NCBI RefSeq assembly: GCF_037975245.1
Contig: NC_092573.1
Coordinates: 9,020,501 to 9,084,500 of the forward strand
Direction: 5' to 3'
Length of the DNA stretch: 64,000 bases
From: Apostichopus japonicus
Lineage: Eukaryota; Echinodermata; Holothuroidea; Aspidochirotida; Stichopodidae
Part shown: positions 12,244-24,574 of the stretch, one piece after another
Layout: each line of letters begins with the position of its first letter
How positions within the stretch are numbered: position 1 is the stretch's first letter
Notes under the pieces: generated by a model
The model's input: only the letters and a program-made list of their open reading frames with translations
What the model was told of the DNA's origin: nothing
The model's database searches: none
Position numbers and translations under genes: made by a program

Positions 12244-12931
12244 CTCTCAAGAACTTAATAAGAACTAAATCCATCTACCTAGCAAACAATGAAAATTCTT
12301 CAATATAAATTCATCTAATTGACAGCGATAATCTATACAAAAAAATACTTATCATTCGCATTGTAGGACCTAACATTATATGAGTACCAGTGTAGCTTGT
12401 GGGGTACAAAACTTAAATGTCATATATATACCTTAAAAACAATGCAACTAATGGCAGCCTAAAGTAGATGCCTTCATTGTTATGAGTAGCCAACAATATT
12501 TTTTACAGTGCTTGATATACTGGATAATAAATATTAACTTGTTGATACTGTACTCTGGTCATGTTGTATGAGTGCCAGGATACCTTGTGGGGTACAGACA
12601 TTGAAATTAAATTACAATATGTCTCTCAAGAACTTAATAAGAACTAAATCCATCTACCTAGCAAACAATGGAAATTCTTCAATATAAATTCATCTAATTG
12701 ACAGCGATAATCTATACAAAAAAATACTTATCATTCGCATTGTAGGACCTAACATTATATGAGTACCAGTGTAGCTTGTGGGGTACAAAACTTAAATGCC
12801 ATATAAATATACCTTAAAAACAATGCAACTAAATGGCAGCCTAAAGTAGATGCCTTCATTGCTATGAGTAGCCAACAATATTTTTTACAGTGCTTGATAT
12901 ACTGGATAATAAATATTAACTTGTTGATTTT

Positions 12932-13295
12932 GTACTCTGGTCATGTTGTATGAGTGCCAGGATACCTTGTGGGGTACAGACAGTTAAATTACAATTTGTC
13001 GTACTGTACTCTGGTCATGTGGTATGAGTGCCAGGATACCTTGTGGGGTACAGACAGTTAAATTACAATTTGTCTTACTGTACTCTGGTCATGTGGTATG
13101 AGTACCAGGATACCTTGTGGGGTACAGACAGTTAAATTACAATTTGTTGTACTATACTCTGGTCATGTGGTATGAGTGCCAGGATACCTTGTGGGGTACA
13201 GACAGTTAAATTACAATTTGTCGTACTGTACTCTGGTCATGTGGTATGAGTGCTAGGATACCTTGTGGGGTACAGACAGTTCAATAACAATTTGT
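12932..13295. repeat. 74-bp unit array, 5 copies (class C)
   Basis: Class C order ending AGTTCAATAAC. Confidence 0.88.
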
Positions 13296-13602
13296 CTCTC
13301 AAGAACTTAATAAGAACTAAATCCATCTACCTAGCAAACAATGAAAATTCTTCAATATAAATTCAACTAATTGACAGCGATAATCTATACAAAAAAATAC
13401 TTATCATTCGCATTGTAGGACCTAACATTATATGAGTACCAGTGTAGCTTGTGGGGTACAAAACTTAAATGTCATATATATACCTTAAAAACAATGCAAC
13501 TAAATGGCAGCCTAAAGTAGATGCCTTCATTGCTATGAGTAGCCAACAATATTTTTTACAGTGCTTGATATACTGGATAATAAATATTAACTTGTTGATT
13601 TT

Positions 13603-13966
13603 GTACTCTGGTCATGTTGTATGAGTGCCAGGATACCTTGTGGGGTACAGACAGTTAAATTACAATTTGTCGTACTGTACTCTGGTCATGTGGTATGAGT
13701 GCCAGGATACCTTGTGGGGTACAGACAGTTAAATTACAATTTGTCGGACTGTACTCTGGTCATGTGGTATGAGTACCAGGATACCTTGTGGGGTACAGAC
13801 ATTTAAATTACAATTTGTTGTACTATACTCTGGTCATGTGGTATGAGTGCCAGGATACCTTGTGGGGTACAGACAGTTAAATAACAATTTGTCGTACTGT
13901 ACTCTGGTCATGTGGTATGAGTGCTAGGATACCTTGTGGGGTACAGACAGTTAAATTACAATTTGT
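13603..13966. repeat. 74-bp unit array, 5 copies (class A)
   Basis: Carries the rare GTCGGACTG linker and AGTTAAATAAC in unit 4, both shared with the array at 16600-16963. Confidence 0.9.
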
Positions 13967-14654
13967 CTCTCAAGAACTTAATAAGAACTAAATCCATCTA
14001 CCTAGCAAACAATGAAAATTCTTCAATATAAATTCATCTAATTGACAGCGATAATCTATACAAAAAAATACTTATCATTCGCATTGTAGGACCTAACATT
14101 ATATGAGTACCAGTGTAGCTTGTGGGGTACAAAACTTAAATGTCATATATATACCTTAAAAACAATGCAACTAATGGCAGCCTAAAGTAGATGCCTTCAT
14201 TGTTATGAGTAGCCAACAATATTTTTTACAGTGCTTGATATACTGGATAATAAATATTAACTTGTTGATACTGTACTCTGGTCATGTTGTATGAGTGCCA
14301 GGATACCTTGTGGGGTACAGACATTGAAATTAAATTACAATATGTGTCTCAAGAACTTAATAAGAACTAAATCCATCTACCTAGCAAACAATGGAAATTC
14401 TTCAATATAAATTCATCTAATTGACAGCGATAATCTATACAAAAAAATACTTATCATTCGCATTGTAGGACCTAACATTATATGAGTACCAGTGTAGCTT
14501 GTGGGGTACAAAACTTAAATGCCATATAAATATACCTTAAAAACAATGCAACTAAATGGCAGCCTAAAGTAGATGCCTTCATTGCTATGAGTAGCCAACA
14601 ATATTTTTTACAGTGCTTGATATACTGGATAATAAATATTAACTTGTTGATTTT

Positions 14655-15240
14655 GTACTCTGGTCATGTTGTATGAGTGCCAGGATACCTTGTGGGGTAC
14701 AGACAGTTAAATTACAATTTGTCGTACTGTACTCTGGTCATGTGGTATGAGTGCCAGGATACCTTGTGGGGTACAGACAGTTAAATTACAATTTGTTGTA
14801 CTGTACTCTGGTCATGTGGTATGAGTGCCAGGATACCTTGTGGGGTACAGACAGTTAAATTACAATTTGTCGTACTGTACTCTGGTCATGTGGTATGAGT
14901 ACCAGGATACCTTGTGGGGTACAGACATTTAAATTACAATTTGTTGTACTGTACTCTGGTCATGTGGTATGAGTGCCAGGATACCTTGTGGGGTACAGAC
15001 AGTTAAATTACAATTTGTCGTACTGTACTCTGGTCATGTGGTATGAGTGCCAGGATACCTTGTGGGGTACAGACAGTTAAATTACAATTTGTTGTACTAT
15101 ACTCTGGTCATGTGGTATGAGTGCCAGGATACCTTGTGGGGTACAGACAGTTAAATTACAATTTGTCATACTGTACTCTGGTCATGTGGTATGAGTGCTA
15201 GGATACCTTGTGGGGTACAGACAGTTAAATTACAATTTGT
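14655..15240. repeat. 74-bp unit array, 8 copies
   Basis: Third eight-unit array, same variant order as those at 9711 and 11658. Confidence 0.9.
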
Positions 15241-15928
15241 CTCTCAAGAACTTAATAAGAACTAAATCCATCTACCTAGCAAACAATGAAAATTCTTCAA
15301 TATAAATTCATCTAATTGACAGCGATAATCTATACAAAAAAATACTTATCATTCGCATTGTAGGACCTAACATTATATGAGTACCAGTGTAGCTTGTGGG
15401 GTACAAAACTTAAATGTCATATATATACCTTAAAAACAATGCAACTAATGGCAGCCTAAAGTAGATGCCTTCATTGTTATGAGTAGCCAACAATATTTTT
15501 TACAGTGCTTGATATACTGGATAATAAATATTAACTTGTTGATACTGTACTCTGGTCATGTTGTATGAGTGCCAGGATACCTTGTGGGGTACAGACATTG
15601 AAATTAAATTACAATATGTCTCTCAAGAACTTAATAAGAACTAAATCCATCTACCTAGCAAACAATGGAAATTCTTCAATATAAATTCATCTAATTGACA
15701 GCGATAATCTATACAAAAAAATACTTATCATTCGCATTGTAGGACCTAACATTATATGAGTACCAGTGTAGCTTGTGGGGTACAAAACTTAAATGCCATA
15801 TAAATATACCTTAAAAACAATGCAACTAAATGGCAGCCTAAAGTAGATGCCTTCATTGCTATGAGTAGCCAACAATATTTTTTACAGTGCTTGATATACT
15901 GGATAATAAATATTAACTTGTTGATTTT

Positions 15929-16292
15929 GTACTCTGGTCATGTTGTATGAGTGCCAGGATACCTTGTGGGGTACAGACAGTTAAATTACAATTTGTCGTA
16001 CTGTACTCTGGTCATGTGGTATGAGTGCCAGGATACCTTGTGGGGTACAGACAGTTAAATTACAATTTGTCTTACTGTACTCTGGTCATGTGGTATGAGT
16101 ACCAGGATACCTTGTGGGGTACAGACAGTTAAATTACAATTTGTTGTACTATACTCTGGTCATGTGGTATGAGTGCCAGGATACCTTGTGGGGTACAGAC
16201 AGTTAAATTACAATTTGTCGTACTGTACTCTGGTCATGTGGTATGAGTGCTAGGATACCTTGTGGGGTACAGACAGTTCAATAACAATTTGT
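15929..16292. repeat. 74-bp unit array, 5 copies (class C)
   Basis: Class C order ending AGTTCAATAAC. Confidence 0.88.
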
Positions 16293-16599
16293 CTCTCAAG
16301 AACTTAATAAGAACTAAATCCATCTACCTAGCAAACAATGAAAATTCTTCAATATAAATTCAACTAATTGACAGCGATAATCTATACAAAAAAATACTTA
16401 TCATTCGCATTGTAGGACCTAACATTATATGAGTACCAGTGTAGCTTGTGGGGTACAAAACTTAAATGTCATATATATACCTTAAAAACAATGCAACTAA
16501 ATGGCAGCCTAAAGTAGATGCCTTCATTGCTATGAGTAGCCAACAATATTTTTTACAGTGCTTGATATACTGGATAATAAATATTAACTTGTTGATTTT

Positions 16600-16963
16600 G
16601 TACTCTGGTCATGTTGTATGAGTGCCAGGATACCTTGTGGGGTACAGACAGTTAAATTACAATTTGTCGTACTGTACTCTGGTCATGTGGTATGAGTGCC
16701 AGGATACCTTGTGGGGTACAGACAGTTCAATTACAATTTGTCGGACTGTACTCTGGTCATGTGGTATGAGTACCAGGATACCTTGTGGGGTACAGACATT
16801 TAAATTACAATTTGTTGTACTATACTCTGGTCATGTGGTATGAGTGCCAGGATACCTTGTGGGGTACAGACAGTTAAATAACAATTTGTCGTACTGTACT
16901 CTGGTCATGTGGTATGAGTGCTAGGATACCTTGTGGGGTACAGACAGTTAAATTACAATTTGT
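16600..16963. repeat. 74-bp unit array, 5 copies (class A)
   Basis: Carries the GTCGGACTG linker at 16742, exactly 2997 bp from its twin. Confidence 0.9.
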
Positions 16964-17270
16964 CTCTCAAGAACTTAATAAGAACTAAATCCATCTACCT
17001 AGCAAACAATGAAAATTCTTCAATATAAATTCAACTAATTGACAGCGATAATCTATACAAAAAAATACTTATCATTCGCATTGTAGGACCTAACATTATA
17101 TGAGTACCAGTGTAGCTTGTGGGGTACAAAACTTAAATGTCATATATATACCTTAAAAACAATGCAACTAAATGGCAGCCTAAAGTAGATGCCTTCATTT
17201 CTATGAGTAGCCAACAATATTTTTTACAGTGCTTGATATACTGGATAATAAATATTAACTTGTTGATTTT

Positions 17271-17634
17271 GTACTCTGGTCATGTTGTATGAGTGCCAGG
17301 ATACCTTGTGGGGTACAGACAGTTAAATTACAATTTGTTGTACTGTACTCTGGTCATGTGGTATGAGTGCCAGGATACCTTGTGGGGTACAGACAGTTAA
17401 ATTACAATTTGTCGTACTGTACTCTGGTAATGTGGTATGAGTACCAGGATACCTTGTGTGGTACAGACATTTAAATTACAATTTGTTGTACTATACTCTG
17501 GTCATGTGGTATGAGTGCCCGGATACCTTGTGGGGTACAGACAGTTAAATTACAATTTGTCGTACTGTACTCTGGTCATGTGGTATGAGTGCTAGGATAC
17601 CTTGTGGGGTACAGACAGTTAAATTACAATTTGT
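17271..17634. repeat. 74-bp unit array, 5 copies (class A')
   Basis: Shares CTGGTAATGTGG and GAGTGCCCGG with the array at 4837-5200. It also has a private change in the otherwise nearly invariant box, CTTGTGTGGTAC near 17455. Confidence 0.88.
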
Positions 17635-18322
17635 CTCTCAAGAACTTAATAAGAACTAAATCCATCTACCTAGCAAACAATGAAAATTCTTCAATATAAA
17701 TTCAACTAATTGACAGCGATAATCTATACAAAAAAATACTTATCATTCGCATTGTAGGACCTAACATTATATGAGTACCAGTGTAGCTTGTGGGGTACAA
17801 AACTTAAATGTCATATATATACCTTAAAAACAATGCAACTAATGGCAGCCTAAAGTAGATGCCTTCATTGCTATGAGTAGCCAACAATATTTTTTACAGT
17901 GCTTGATATACTGGATAATAAATATTAACTTGTTGATTTTGTACTCTGGTCATGTTGTATGAGTGCCAGGATACCTTGTGGGGTACAGACATTGAAATTA
18001 AATTACAATATGTCTCTCAAGAACTTAATAAGAACTAAATCCATCTACCTAGCAAACAATGGAAATTCTTCAATATAAATTCATCTAATTGACAGCGATA
18101 ATCTATACAAAAAAATACTTATCATTCGCATTGTAGGACCTTACATTATATGAGTACCAGTGTAGCTTTTGGGGTACAAAATTTAAATGTCATATAAATA
18201 TACCTTAAAAACAATGCAACTAAATGGCAGCCTAAAGTAGATGCCTTCATTGCTATGAGTAGCCAACAATATTATTTACAGTGCTTGATATACTGCATAA
18301 TAAATATTAACTTGTTGATTTT

Positions 18323-18612
18323 GTACTCTGGTCATGTTGTATGAGTGCCAGGATACCTTGTGGGGTACAGACAGTTAAATTACAATTTGTCGTACTGTAC
18401 TCTGGTAATGTGGTATGAGTACCAGGATACCTTGTGGGGTACAGACATTTAAATTACAATTTGTTGTACTATACTCTGGTCATGTGGTATGAGTGCCAGG
18501 ATACCTTGTGGGGTACAGACAGTTAAATTACAATTTGTCGTACTGTACTCTGGTCATGTGGTATGAGTGCTAGGATACCTTGTGGGGTACAGACAGTTAA
18601 ATTACAATTTGT
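18323..18612. repeat. 74-bp unit array, 4 copies
   Basis: One unit fewer than class A: unit 2 already has the CTGGTAATGTGG and GAGTACCAGG pattern. It belongs to the 3515-bp duplicated segment. Confidence 0.88.
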
Positions 18613-19021
18613 CTCTCAAGAACTTAATAAGAACTAAATCCATCTACCTAGCAAACAATGAAAATTCTTCAATATAAATTCAACTAATTGACAGCGATAA
18701 TCTATACAAAAAAATACTTATCATTCGCATTGTAGGACCTAACATTATATGAGTACCAGTGTAGCTTGTGGGGTACAAAACTTAAATGTCATATATATAC
18801 CTAAAAAACAATGCAACTAATGGCAGCCTAAAGTAGATGCCTTCATTGCTATGAGTAGCCAACAATATTTTTTACAGTGCTTGATATACTGGATAATAAA
18901 TATTAACTTGTTGATTTTGTACTCTGGTCATGTTGTATGAGTGCCAGGATACCTTGTGGGGTACAGACATTGAAATTAAATTACAATATGTCTCTCAAGA
19001 ACTTAATAAGAACTAAATCCA

Positions 19022-19212
19022 TCTACCTAGCAAACAATGGAAATTCTTCAATATAAATTCATCTAATTGACAGCGATAATCTATACAAAAAAATACTTAT
19101 CATTCGCATTGTAGGACCTAACATTATATGAGTGCCAGGATACCTTGTGGGGTACAGACATTGAAATTAAATTACAATATGTCTCTCAAGAACTTAATAA
19201 GAACTAAATCCA
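19022..19212. repeat. 191-bp monomer with internal deletion, copy 1
   Basis: The sequence runs normally to ATTATATGAGT and then continues as TGCCAGGATACC, joining box 1 directly to box 2. About 188 bp is missing, one half-unit. This is the expected product of exchange between the two related boxes and independent support for the dimeric origin of the monomer. Confidence 0.9.
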
Positions 19213-21054
19213 TCTACCTAGTAAACAATGAAAATTCTACAATATAAATTCATCTCATTGACAGCGATAATCTATACAGAATAAAACTTATCATTTGCAT
19301 TGTAGGACCTAATATTATATGAGTACCAGTGTAGCTTGTGGGGTACAGAACTTAAATGTGATATGAATACACCTTAATGCATCTAAGTGGCAGCCTAAAG
19401 TAGATGCCTTTGAACATTGCTATTAGAAGCCAACAATAACTTTGACCTTGGTTTTATACTGGAATATGAAAATTCACCTATTGATACTGTATTCTGGTAA
19501 TGTGGTATGAGTACCAGGATACCTTGTGGGGTACAGACATTTTAATTAAAATTTGTCTCTCAAGAACTTAACAAGAACTAAATCCTTCTACCTAGCAAAC
19601 AATGGATATTCCTTGATACGAATTCACCGATTGACCGCGGTTATCTGTACAGTCAAATTTTTATTCGCATTGTAGGACTTAAGATTATATGAGTACAAGT
19701 GTAGCTTGTGGGGTACAGAACTTTAATGTGATATAAATATACCTTAATGCATCTAAGTGGAAGCCTTAAGTAGATGCCTTCATTGCTATGAGTAGCCTAC
19801 AATAACTTTGACAGTGCTTTATATACAGGATAATGAAAATTCACCTATTGATGCTGTATTCTGGTCATGTGGTATGAGTGCCAGGATACCTTGTGGGGTA
19901 CAGACAGTTAAATTACAATTACAATATGTCTCTTAAGAACTTGATTAGAACTAAATCCATCTACCTAGCAAACAATGAAAACTCTTCAATATAAATTCAT
20001 CTAATTGACAGCAATAATCTATACAGAATGAAACTTATCATTCGCATTGTAGGACCTAATATTATATGAGTACCAGTGTAGCTTGTGGGGTACAGAACTT
20101 AAATGTGATATAAATATACCTAAATGCATCTAAGTGACAGCTAGAGTAGATGCCTCCATTGCTATTAGAAGCCAAACAATAACTTTGACCCTGGTTTTAT
20201 ACTGGAATATGAAAATTCACCTATTGATGTTGTATTCTGGTCATGTTGTATGAGTGCCAGGATACCTTGTGGGGTACAGACAGTTAAATTACAATTTGTC
20301 TCTCAAGAACTTAATAAGAACTAAAGCCATCTACTGTACGTAGCAAACAATGAAAATTCTTCAATATAAATTCATCTAATTGACAGCGATAATCTATACA
20401 CAAAAAAATTACTTATTATTCGCATTGTAGGACCTAATATTATATGAGTACCAGTGTAGCTTGTGGGGTACAGAACTTAAATGTGATATGAATACACCTT
20501 AATGCATCTAAGTGGCAGCCTAAAGTAGATGCCTTTGAACATTGCTATTAGAAGCCAACAATAACTTTGACCTTGGTTTTATACTGGAATATGAAAATTC
20601 ACCTATTGATACTGTATTCTGGTAATGTGGTATGAGTACCAGGATACCTTGTGGGGTACAGATATTTAAATTAAAATTTGTCTCTCAAGAACTTAACAAG
20701 AACTAAATCCTTCTACCTAGCAAACAATGGATATTCCTTGATATGAATTCACCGATTTACCGCGGTTATCTGTACAGTCAAATTTTTATTCGCATTGTAG
20801 GACTTAAGATTATATGAGTACAAGTGTAGCTTGTGGGGTACAGAACTTTAATGTGATATAAATATACCTTAATGCATCTAAGTGGAAGCCTTAAGTAGAT
20901 GCCTTCATTGCTATGAGTAGCCAACAATATTTTTTACAGTGCTTAATATACTGGATAATAAATATTAACTTGTTGATACTATACTCTGGTCATGTGGTAT
21001 GAGTGCCAGGATACCTTGTGGGGTACAGACAGTTAAATTACAATTTGTAGTACT

Positions 21055-21064
21055 GTACTCTGTT
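21055..21064. repeat. Left copy of target-site duplication
   Basis: GTACTCTGTT, repeated immediately after the insertion. Only GTACT may be the true duplication if the element starts with CTGTTA. Confidence 0.7.
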
Positions 21065-21455
21065 ATTATAAAACTTACTGGTTTATATATTTACGAGTGA
21101 CCCACTTACCTGTCTCCCCACAACCTATGCACCGCATTCTACCGTGTCTAGAATGCCCTGGTAATCTTTTAACACTGTACACCCTCACTGGCCCAAATGG
21201 CCTTCCTTCATTTTTCTACCCACAAAGTGTCTCAATGTGTTTTTCGGAGTTAGAAAAATTTTCGCGAAATTCGCCCGGATTACCTTGGATTTATACTCTA
21301 GAAGTTTCCTATCAGGACTTCTGCACTTCCAAGGATCTTTTCCAGCCTGATAAGTATCCTTTTCTTGTAGGGAAGGGTGTTTTTGGGGGCTGTTTTTAGT
21401 GTACACTCTCGCCCATGCGTTCGTTTTTTCTTACGTAACGTTTTTAGGGTAACAG
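21060..21455. mobile_element. Non-autonomous transposon-like insertion, copy 1
   Basis: About 391-396 bp with no resemblance to the satellite and a visibly higher G+C content interrupts a 74-bp unit. GTACTCTGTT is present at both sides (21055-21064 and 21456-21465) but once in the unoccupied site. Two readings fit. In one, a 10-bp target duplication flanks a 391-bp element (21065-21455). In the other, a 5-bp duplication GTACT flanks a 396-bp element with imperfect terminal inverted repeats: the left end and the reverse complement of the right end share CTGTTA, TAAAA and TTAC blocks in order. I prefer the second, a miniature inverted-repeat element, but cannot name a superfamily. The short open frames inside have no ATG start and no recognisable domain. 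A solo long terminal repeat is an alternative. Confidence 0.72.
21260..21269. repeat. Perfect 10-bp palindrome inside the insertion
   Basis: TTTCGCGAAA is self-complementary, and TTACGTAA at 21431-21438 is a second short palindrome near the right end. Both recur 3515 bp downstream. Their role is unknown and could be chance. Confidence 0.5.
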
Positions 21456-21465
21456 GTACTCTGTT
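21456..21465. repeat. Right copy of target-site duplication
   Basis: GTACTCTGTT followed by CATGTGGTATGAG, where normal satellite resumes. Confidence 0.7.
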
Positions 21466-21553
21466 CATGTGGTATGAGTGCCAGGATACCTTGTGGGGTA
21501 CAGACAGTTAAATTACAATTTGTCTCTCAAGAACTTAATAAGAACTAAAGCCA

Positions 21554-22157
21554 TCTACTGTACGTAGCAAACAATGAAAATTCTTCAATATAAATTCATC
21601 TAATTGACAGCGATAATCTATACAAAAAAATACTTATCATTCGCATTGTAGGACCTTACATTATATGAGTACCAGTGTAGCTTTTGGGGTACAAAATTTA
21701 AATGTCATATAAATATACCTTAAAAACAATGCAACTAAATGGCAGCCTAAAGTAGATGCCTTCATTGCTATGAGTAGCCAACAATATTATTTACAGTGCT
21801 TGATATACTGCATAATAAATATTAACTTGTTGATTTTGTACTCTGGTCATGTTGTATGAGTGCCAGGATACCTTGTGGGGTACAGACAGTTAAATTACAA
21901 TTTGTCGTACTGTACTCTGGTAATGTGGTATGAGTACCAGGATACCTTGTGGGGTACAGACATTTAAATTACAATTTGTTGTACTATACTCTGGTCATGT
22001 GGTATGAGTGCCAGGATACCTTGTGGGGTACAGACAGTTAAATTACAATTTGTCGTACTGTACTCTGGTCATGTGGTATGAGTGCTAGGATACCTTGTGG
22101 GGTACAGACAGTTAAATTACAATTTGTCTCTCAAGAACTTAATAAGAACTAAATCCA
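21554..22157. repeat. Hybrid monomer at the duplication junction
   Basis: The 5' end is Zone II alpha-like (TCTACTGTACGTAGC) and the rest is the four-unit Zone I monomer found at 18044. The switch lies in 21578-21624. This 604-bp monomer is the crossover scar of the 3515-bp duplication. Confidence 0.88.
21838..22127. repeat. 74-bp unit array, 4 copies (duplicate)
   Basis: Copy of the array at 18323-18612, displaced by exactly 3515 bp. Confidence 0.9.
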
Positions 22158-22536
22158 TCTACCTAGCAAACAATGAAAATTCTTCAATATAAATTCAACT
22201 AATTGACAGCGATAATCTATACAAAAAAATACTTATCATTCGCATTGTAGGACCTAACATTATATGAGTACCAGTGTAGCTTGTGGGGTACAAAACTTAA
22301 ATGTCATATATATACCTAAAAAACAATGCAACTAATGGCAGCCTAAAGTAGATGCCTTCATTGCTATGAGTAGCCAACAATATTTTTTACAGTGCTTGAT
22401 ATACTGGATAATAAATATTAACTTGTTGATTTTGTACTCTGGTCATGTTGTATGAGTGCCAGGATACCTTGTGGGGTACAGACATTGAAATTAAATTACA
22501 ATATGTCTCTCAAGAACTTAATAAGAACTAAATCCA

Positions 22537-22727
22537 TCTACCTAGCAAACAATGGAAATTCTTCAATATAAATTCATCTAATTGACAGCGATAATCTATA
22601 CAAAAAAATACTTATCATTCGCATTGTAGGACCTAACATTATATGAGTGCCAGGATACCTTGTGGGGTACAGACATTGAAATTAAATTACAATATGTCTC
22701 TCAAGAACTTAATAAGAACTAAATCCA
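22537..22727. repeat. 191-bp monomer with internal deletion, copy 2
   Basis: Same deletion junction as at 19022-19212, displaced by 3515 bp. It was copied by the segmental duplication and is not a second deletion. Confidence 0.92.
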
Positions 22728-24574
22728 TCTACCTAGTAAACAATGAAAATTCTACAATATAAATTCATCTCATTGACAGCGATAATCTATACAGAATAAA
22801 ACTTATCATTTGCATTGTAGGACCTAATATTATATGAGTACCAGTGTAGCTTGTGGGGTACAGAACTTAAATGTGATATGAATACACCTTAATGCATCTA
22901 AGTGGCAGCCTAAAGTAGATGCCTTTGAACATTGCTATTAGAAGCCAACAATAACTTTGACCTTGGTTTTATACTGGAATATGAAAATTCACCTATTGAT
23001 ACTGTATTCTGGTAATGTGGTATGAGTACCAGGATACCTTGTGGGGTACAGACATTTTAATTAAAATTTGTCTCTCAAGAACTTAACAAGAACTAAATCC
23101 TTCTACCTAGCAAACAATGGATATTCCTTGATACGAATTCACCGATTGACCGCGGTTATCTGTACAGTCAAATTTTTATTCGCATTGTAGGACTTAAGAT
23201 TATATGAGTACAAGTGTAGCTTGTGGGGTACAGAACTTTAATGTGATATAAATATACCTTAATGCATCTAAGTGGAAGCCTTAAGTAGATGCCTTCATTG
23301 CTATGAGTAGCCTACAATAACTTTGACAGTGCTTTATATACAGGATAATGAAAATTCACCTATTGATGCTGTATTCTGGTCATGTGGTATGAGTGCCAGG
23401 ATACCTTGTGGGGTACAGACAGTTAAATTACAATTACAATATGTCTCTTAAGAACTTGATTAGAACTAAATCCATCTACCTAGCAAACAATGAAAACTCT
23501 TCAATATAAATTCATCTAATTGACAGCAATAATCTATACAGAATGAAACTTATCATTCGCATTGTAGGACCTAATATTATATGAGTACCAGTGTAGCTTG
23601 TGGGGTACAGAACTTAAATGTGATATAAATATACCTAAATGCATCTAAGTGACAGCTAGAGTAGATGCCTCCATTGCTATTAGAAGCCAAACAATAACTT
23701 TGACCCTGGTTTTATACTGGAATATGAAAATTCACCTATTGATGTTGTATTCTGGTCATGTTGTATGAGTGCCAGGATACCTTGTGGGGTACAGACAGTT
23801 AAATTACAATTTGTCTCTCAAGAACTTAATAAGAACTAAAGCCATCTACTGTACGTAGCAAACAATGAAAATTCTTCAATATAAATTCATCTAATTGACA
23901 GCGATAATCTATACACAAAAAAATTACTTATTATTCGCATTGTAGGACCTAATATTATATGAGTACCAGTGTAGCTTGTGGGGTACAGAACTTAAATGTG
24001 ATATGAATACACCTTAATGCATCTAAGTGGCAGCCTAAAGTAGATGCCTTTGAACATTGCTATTAGAAGCCAACAATAACTTTGACCTTGGTTTTATACT
24101 GGAATATGAAAATTCACCTATTGATACTGTATTCTGGTAATGTGGTATGAGTACCAGGATACCTTGTGGGGTACAGATATTTAAATTAAAATTTGTCTCT
24201 CAAGAACTTAACAAGAACTAAATCCTTCTACCTAGCAAACAATGGATATTCCTTGATATGAATTCACCGATTTACCGCGGTTATCTGTACAGTCAAATTT
24301 TTATTCGCATTGTAGGACTTAAGATTATATGAGTACAAGTGTAGCTTGTGGGGTACAGAACTTTAATGTGATATAAATATACCTTAATGCATCTAAGTGG
24401 AAGCCTTAAGTAGATGCCTTCATTGCTATGAGTAGCCAACAATATTTTTTACAGTGCTTAATATACTGGATAATAAATATTAACTTGTTGATACTATACT
24501 CTGGTCATGTGGTATGAGTGCCAGGATACCTTGTGGGGTACAGACAGTTAAATTACAATTTGTAGTACTGTACT

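Larger units (their letters stand above)
11379..13325. repeat. 1947-bp HOR, copy 2
   Basis: Repeats 895 + 379 + 673 bp directly after copy 1. It also forms the first part of a larger 2997-bp period, showing that HOR boundaries of different size overlap. Confidence 0.88.
11379..13996. repeat. Segment repeated at 2997-bp offset, copy 1
   Basis: Monomers 895, 379, 673 and 671 bp recur in the same order 2997 bp downstream. A rare base change, GTCGGACTG instead of GTCGTACTG, at 13745 recurs at 16742, exactly 2997 bp away. This supports common descent of the whole segment rather than chance similarity of lengths. Confidence 0.85.
14376..16993. repeat. Segment repeated at 2997-bp offset, copy 2
   Basis: Monomers 895, 379, 673 and 671 bp match copy 1 in order and in the rare GTCGGACTG variant. 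Copy 1 is followed by a 379-bp monomer, but this copy by another 671-bp monomer, so the match stops there. Confidence 0.85.
1..19021. repeat. Zone I: monomers with expanded 74-bp units
   Basis: This zone alternates long monomers (599-895 bp, with 4-8 copies of a 74-bp unit) with one-copy monomers near 379 bp. Diagnostic features are CCTTAAAAACAATGCAACTA after the first box and TACAAAAAAATAC before ATTCGCATTG. Monomer starts: 1, 672, 1051, 1724, 2395, 2774, 3447, 4118, 4497, 5231, 5612, 6131, 6514, 7186, 7561, 8234, 9053, 9432, 10327, 10706, 11379, 12274, 12653, 13326, 13997, 14376, 15271, 15650, 16323, 16994, 17665, 18044, 18643. No gene or unique sequence is visible. Neighbouring copies differ by very few substitutions, which indicates recent homogenisation. 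Confidence 0.93.
18063..21577. repeat. 3515-bp segmental duplication, copy 1
   Basis: Contains Zone I monomers with private variants (GACCTTACATT, GTAGCTTTTGGGG near 18165, ACTGCATAATAA), the 191-bp deleted monomer, five Zone II-type monomers and the insertion. All recur exactly 3515 bp downstream. The left edge lies somewhere in 18063-18109; it cannot be placed better because parent sequences are identical there. Confidence 0.92.

Noticed and set aside
21097-21399. 100-codon plus-strand frame and 73-codon minus-strand frame (21185-21406) inside the insertion, both repeated 3515 bp downstream
   Set aside because: Both start at GTG, overlap each other on opposite strands and show no recognisable domain. 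They are the same in the two copies only because the segment was duplicated recently.
21060-21455. Solo long terminal repeat
   Set aside because: TGTTA...TAACA ends are possible, but with those ends the flanking bases do not form a target duplication, no AATAAA is seen, and the inverted similarity extends beyond six bases. It remains a secondary alternative.
21060-21455. tRNA-derived SINE
   Set aside because: No convincing A or B box and no poly-A or simple-repeat tail.
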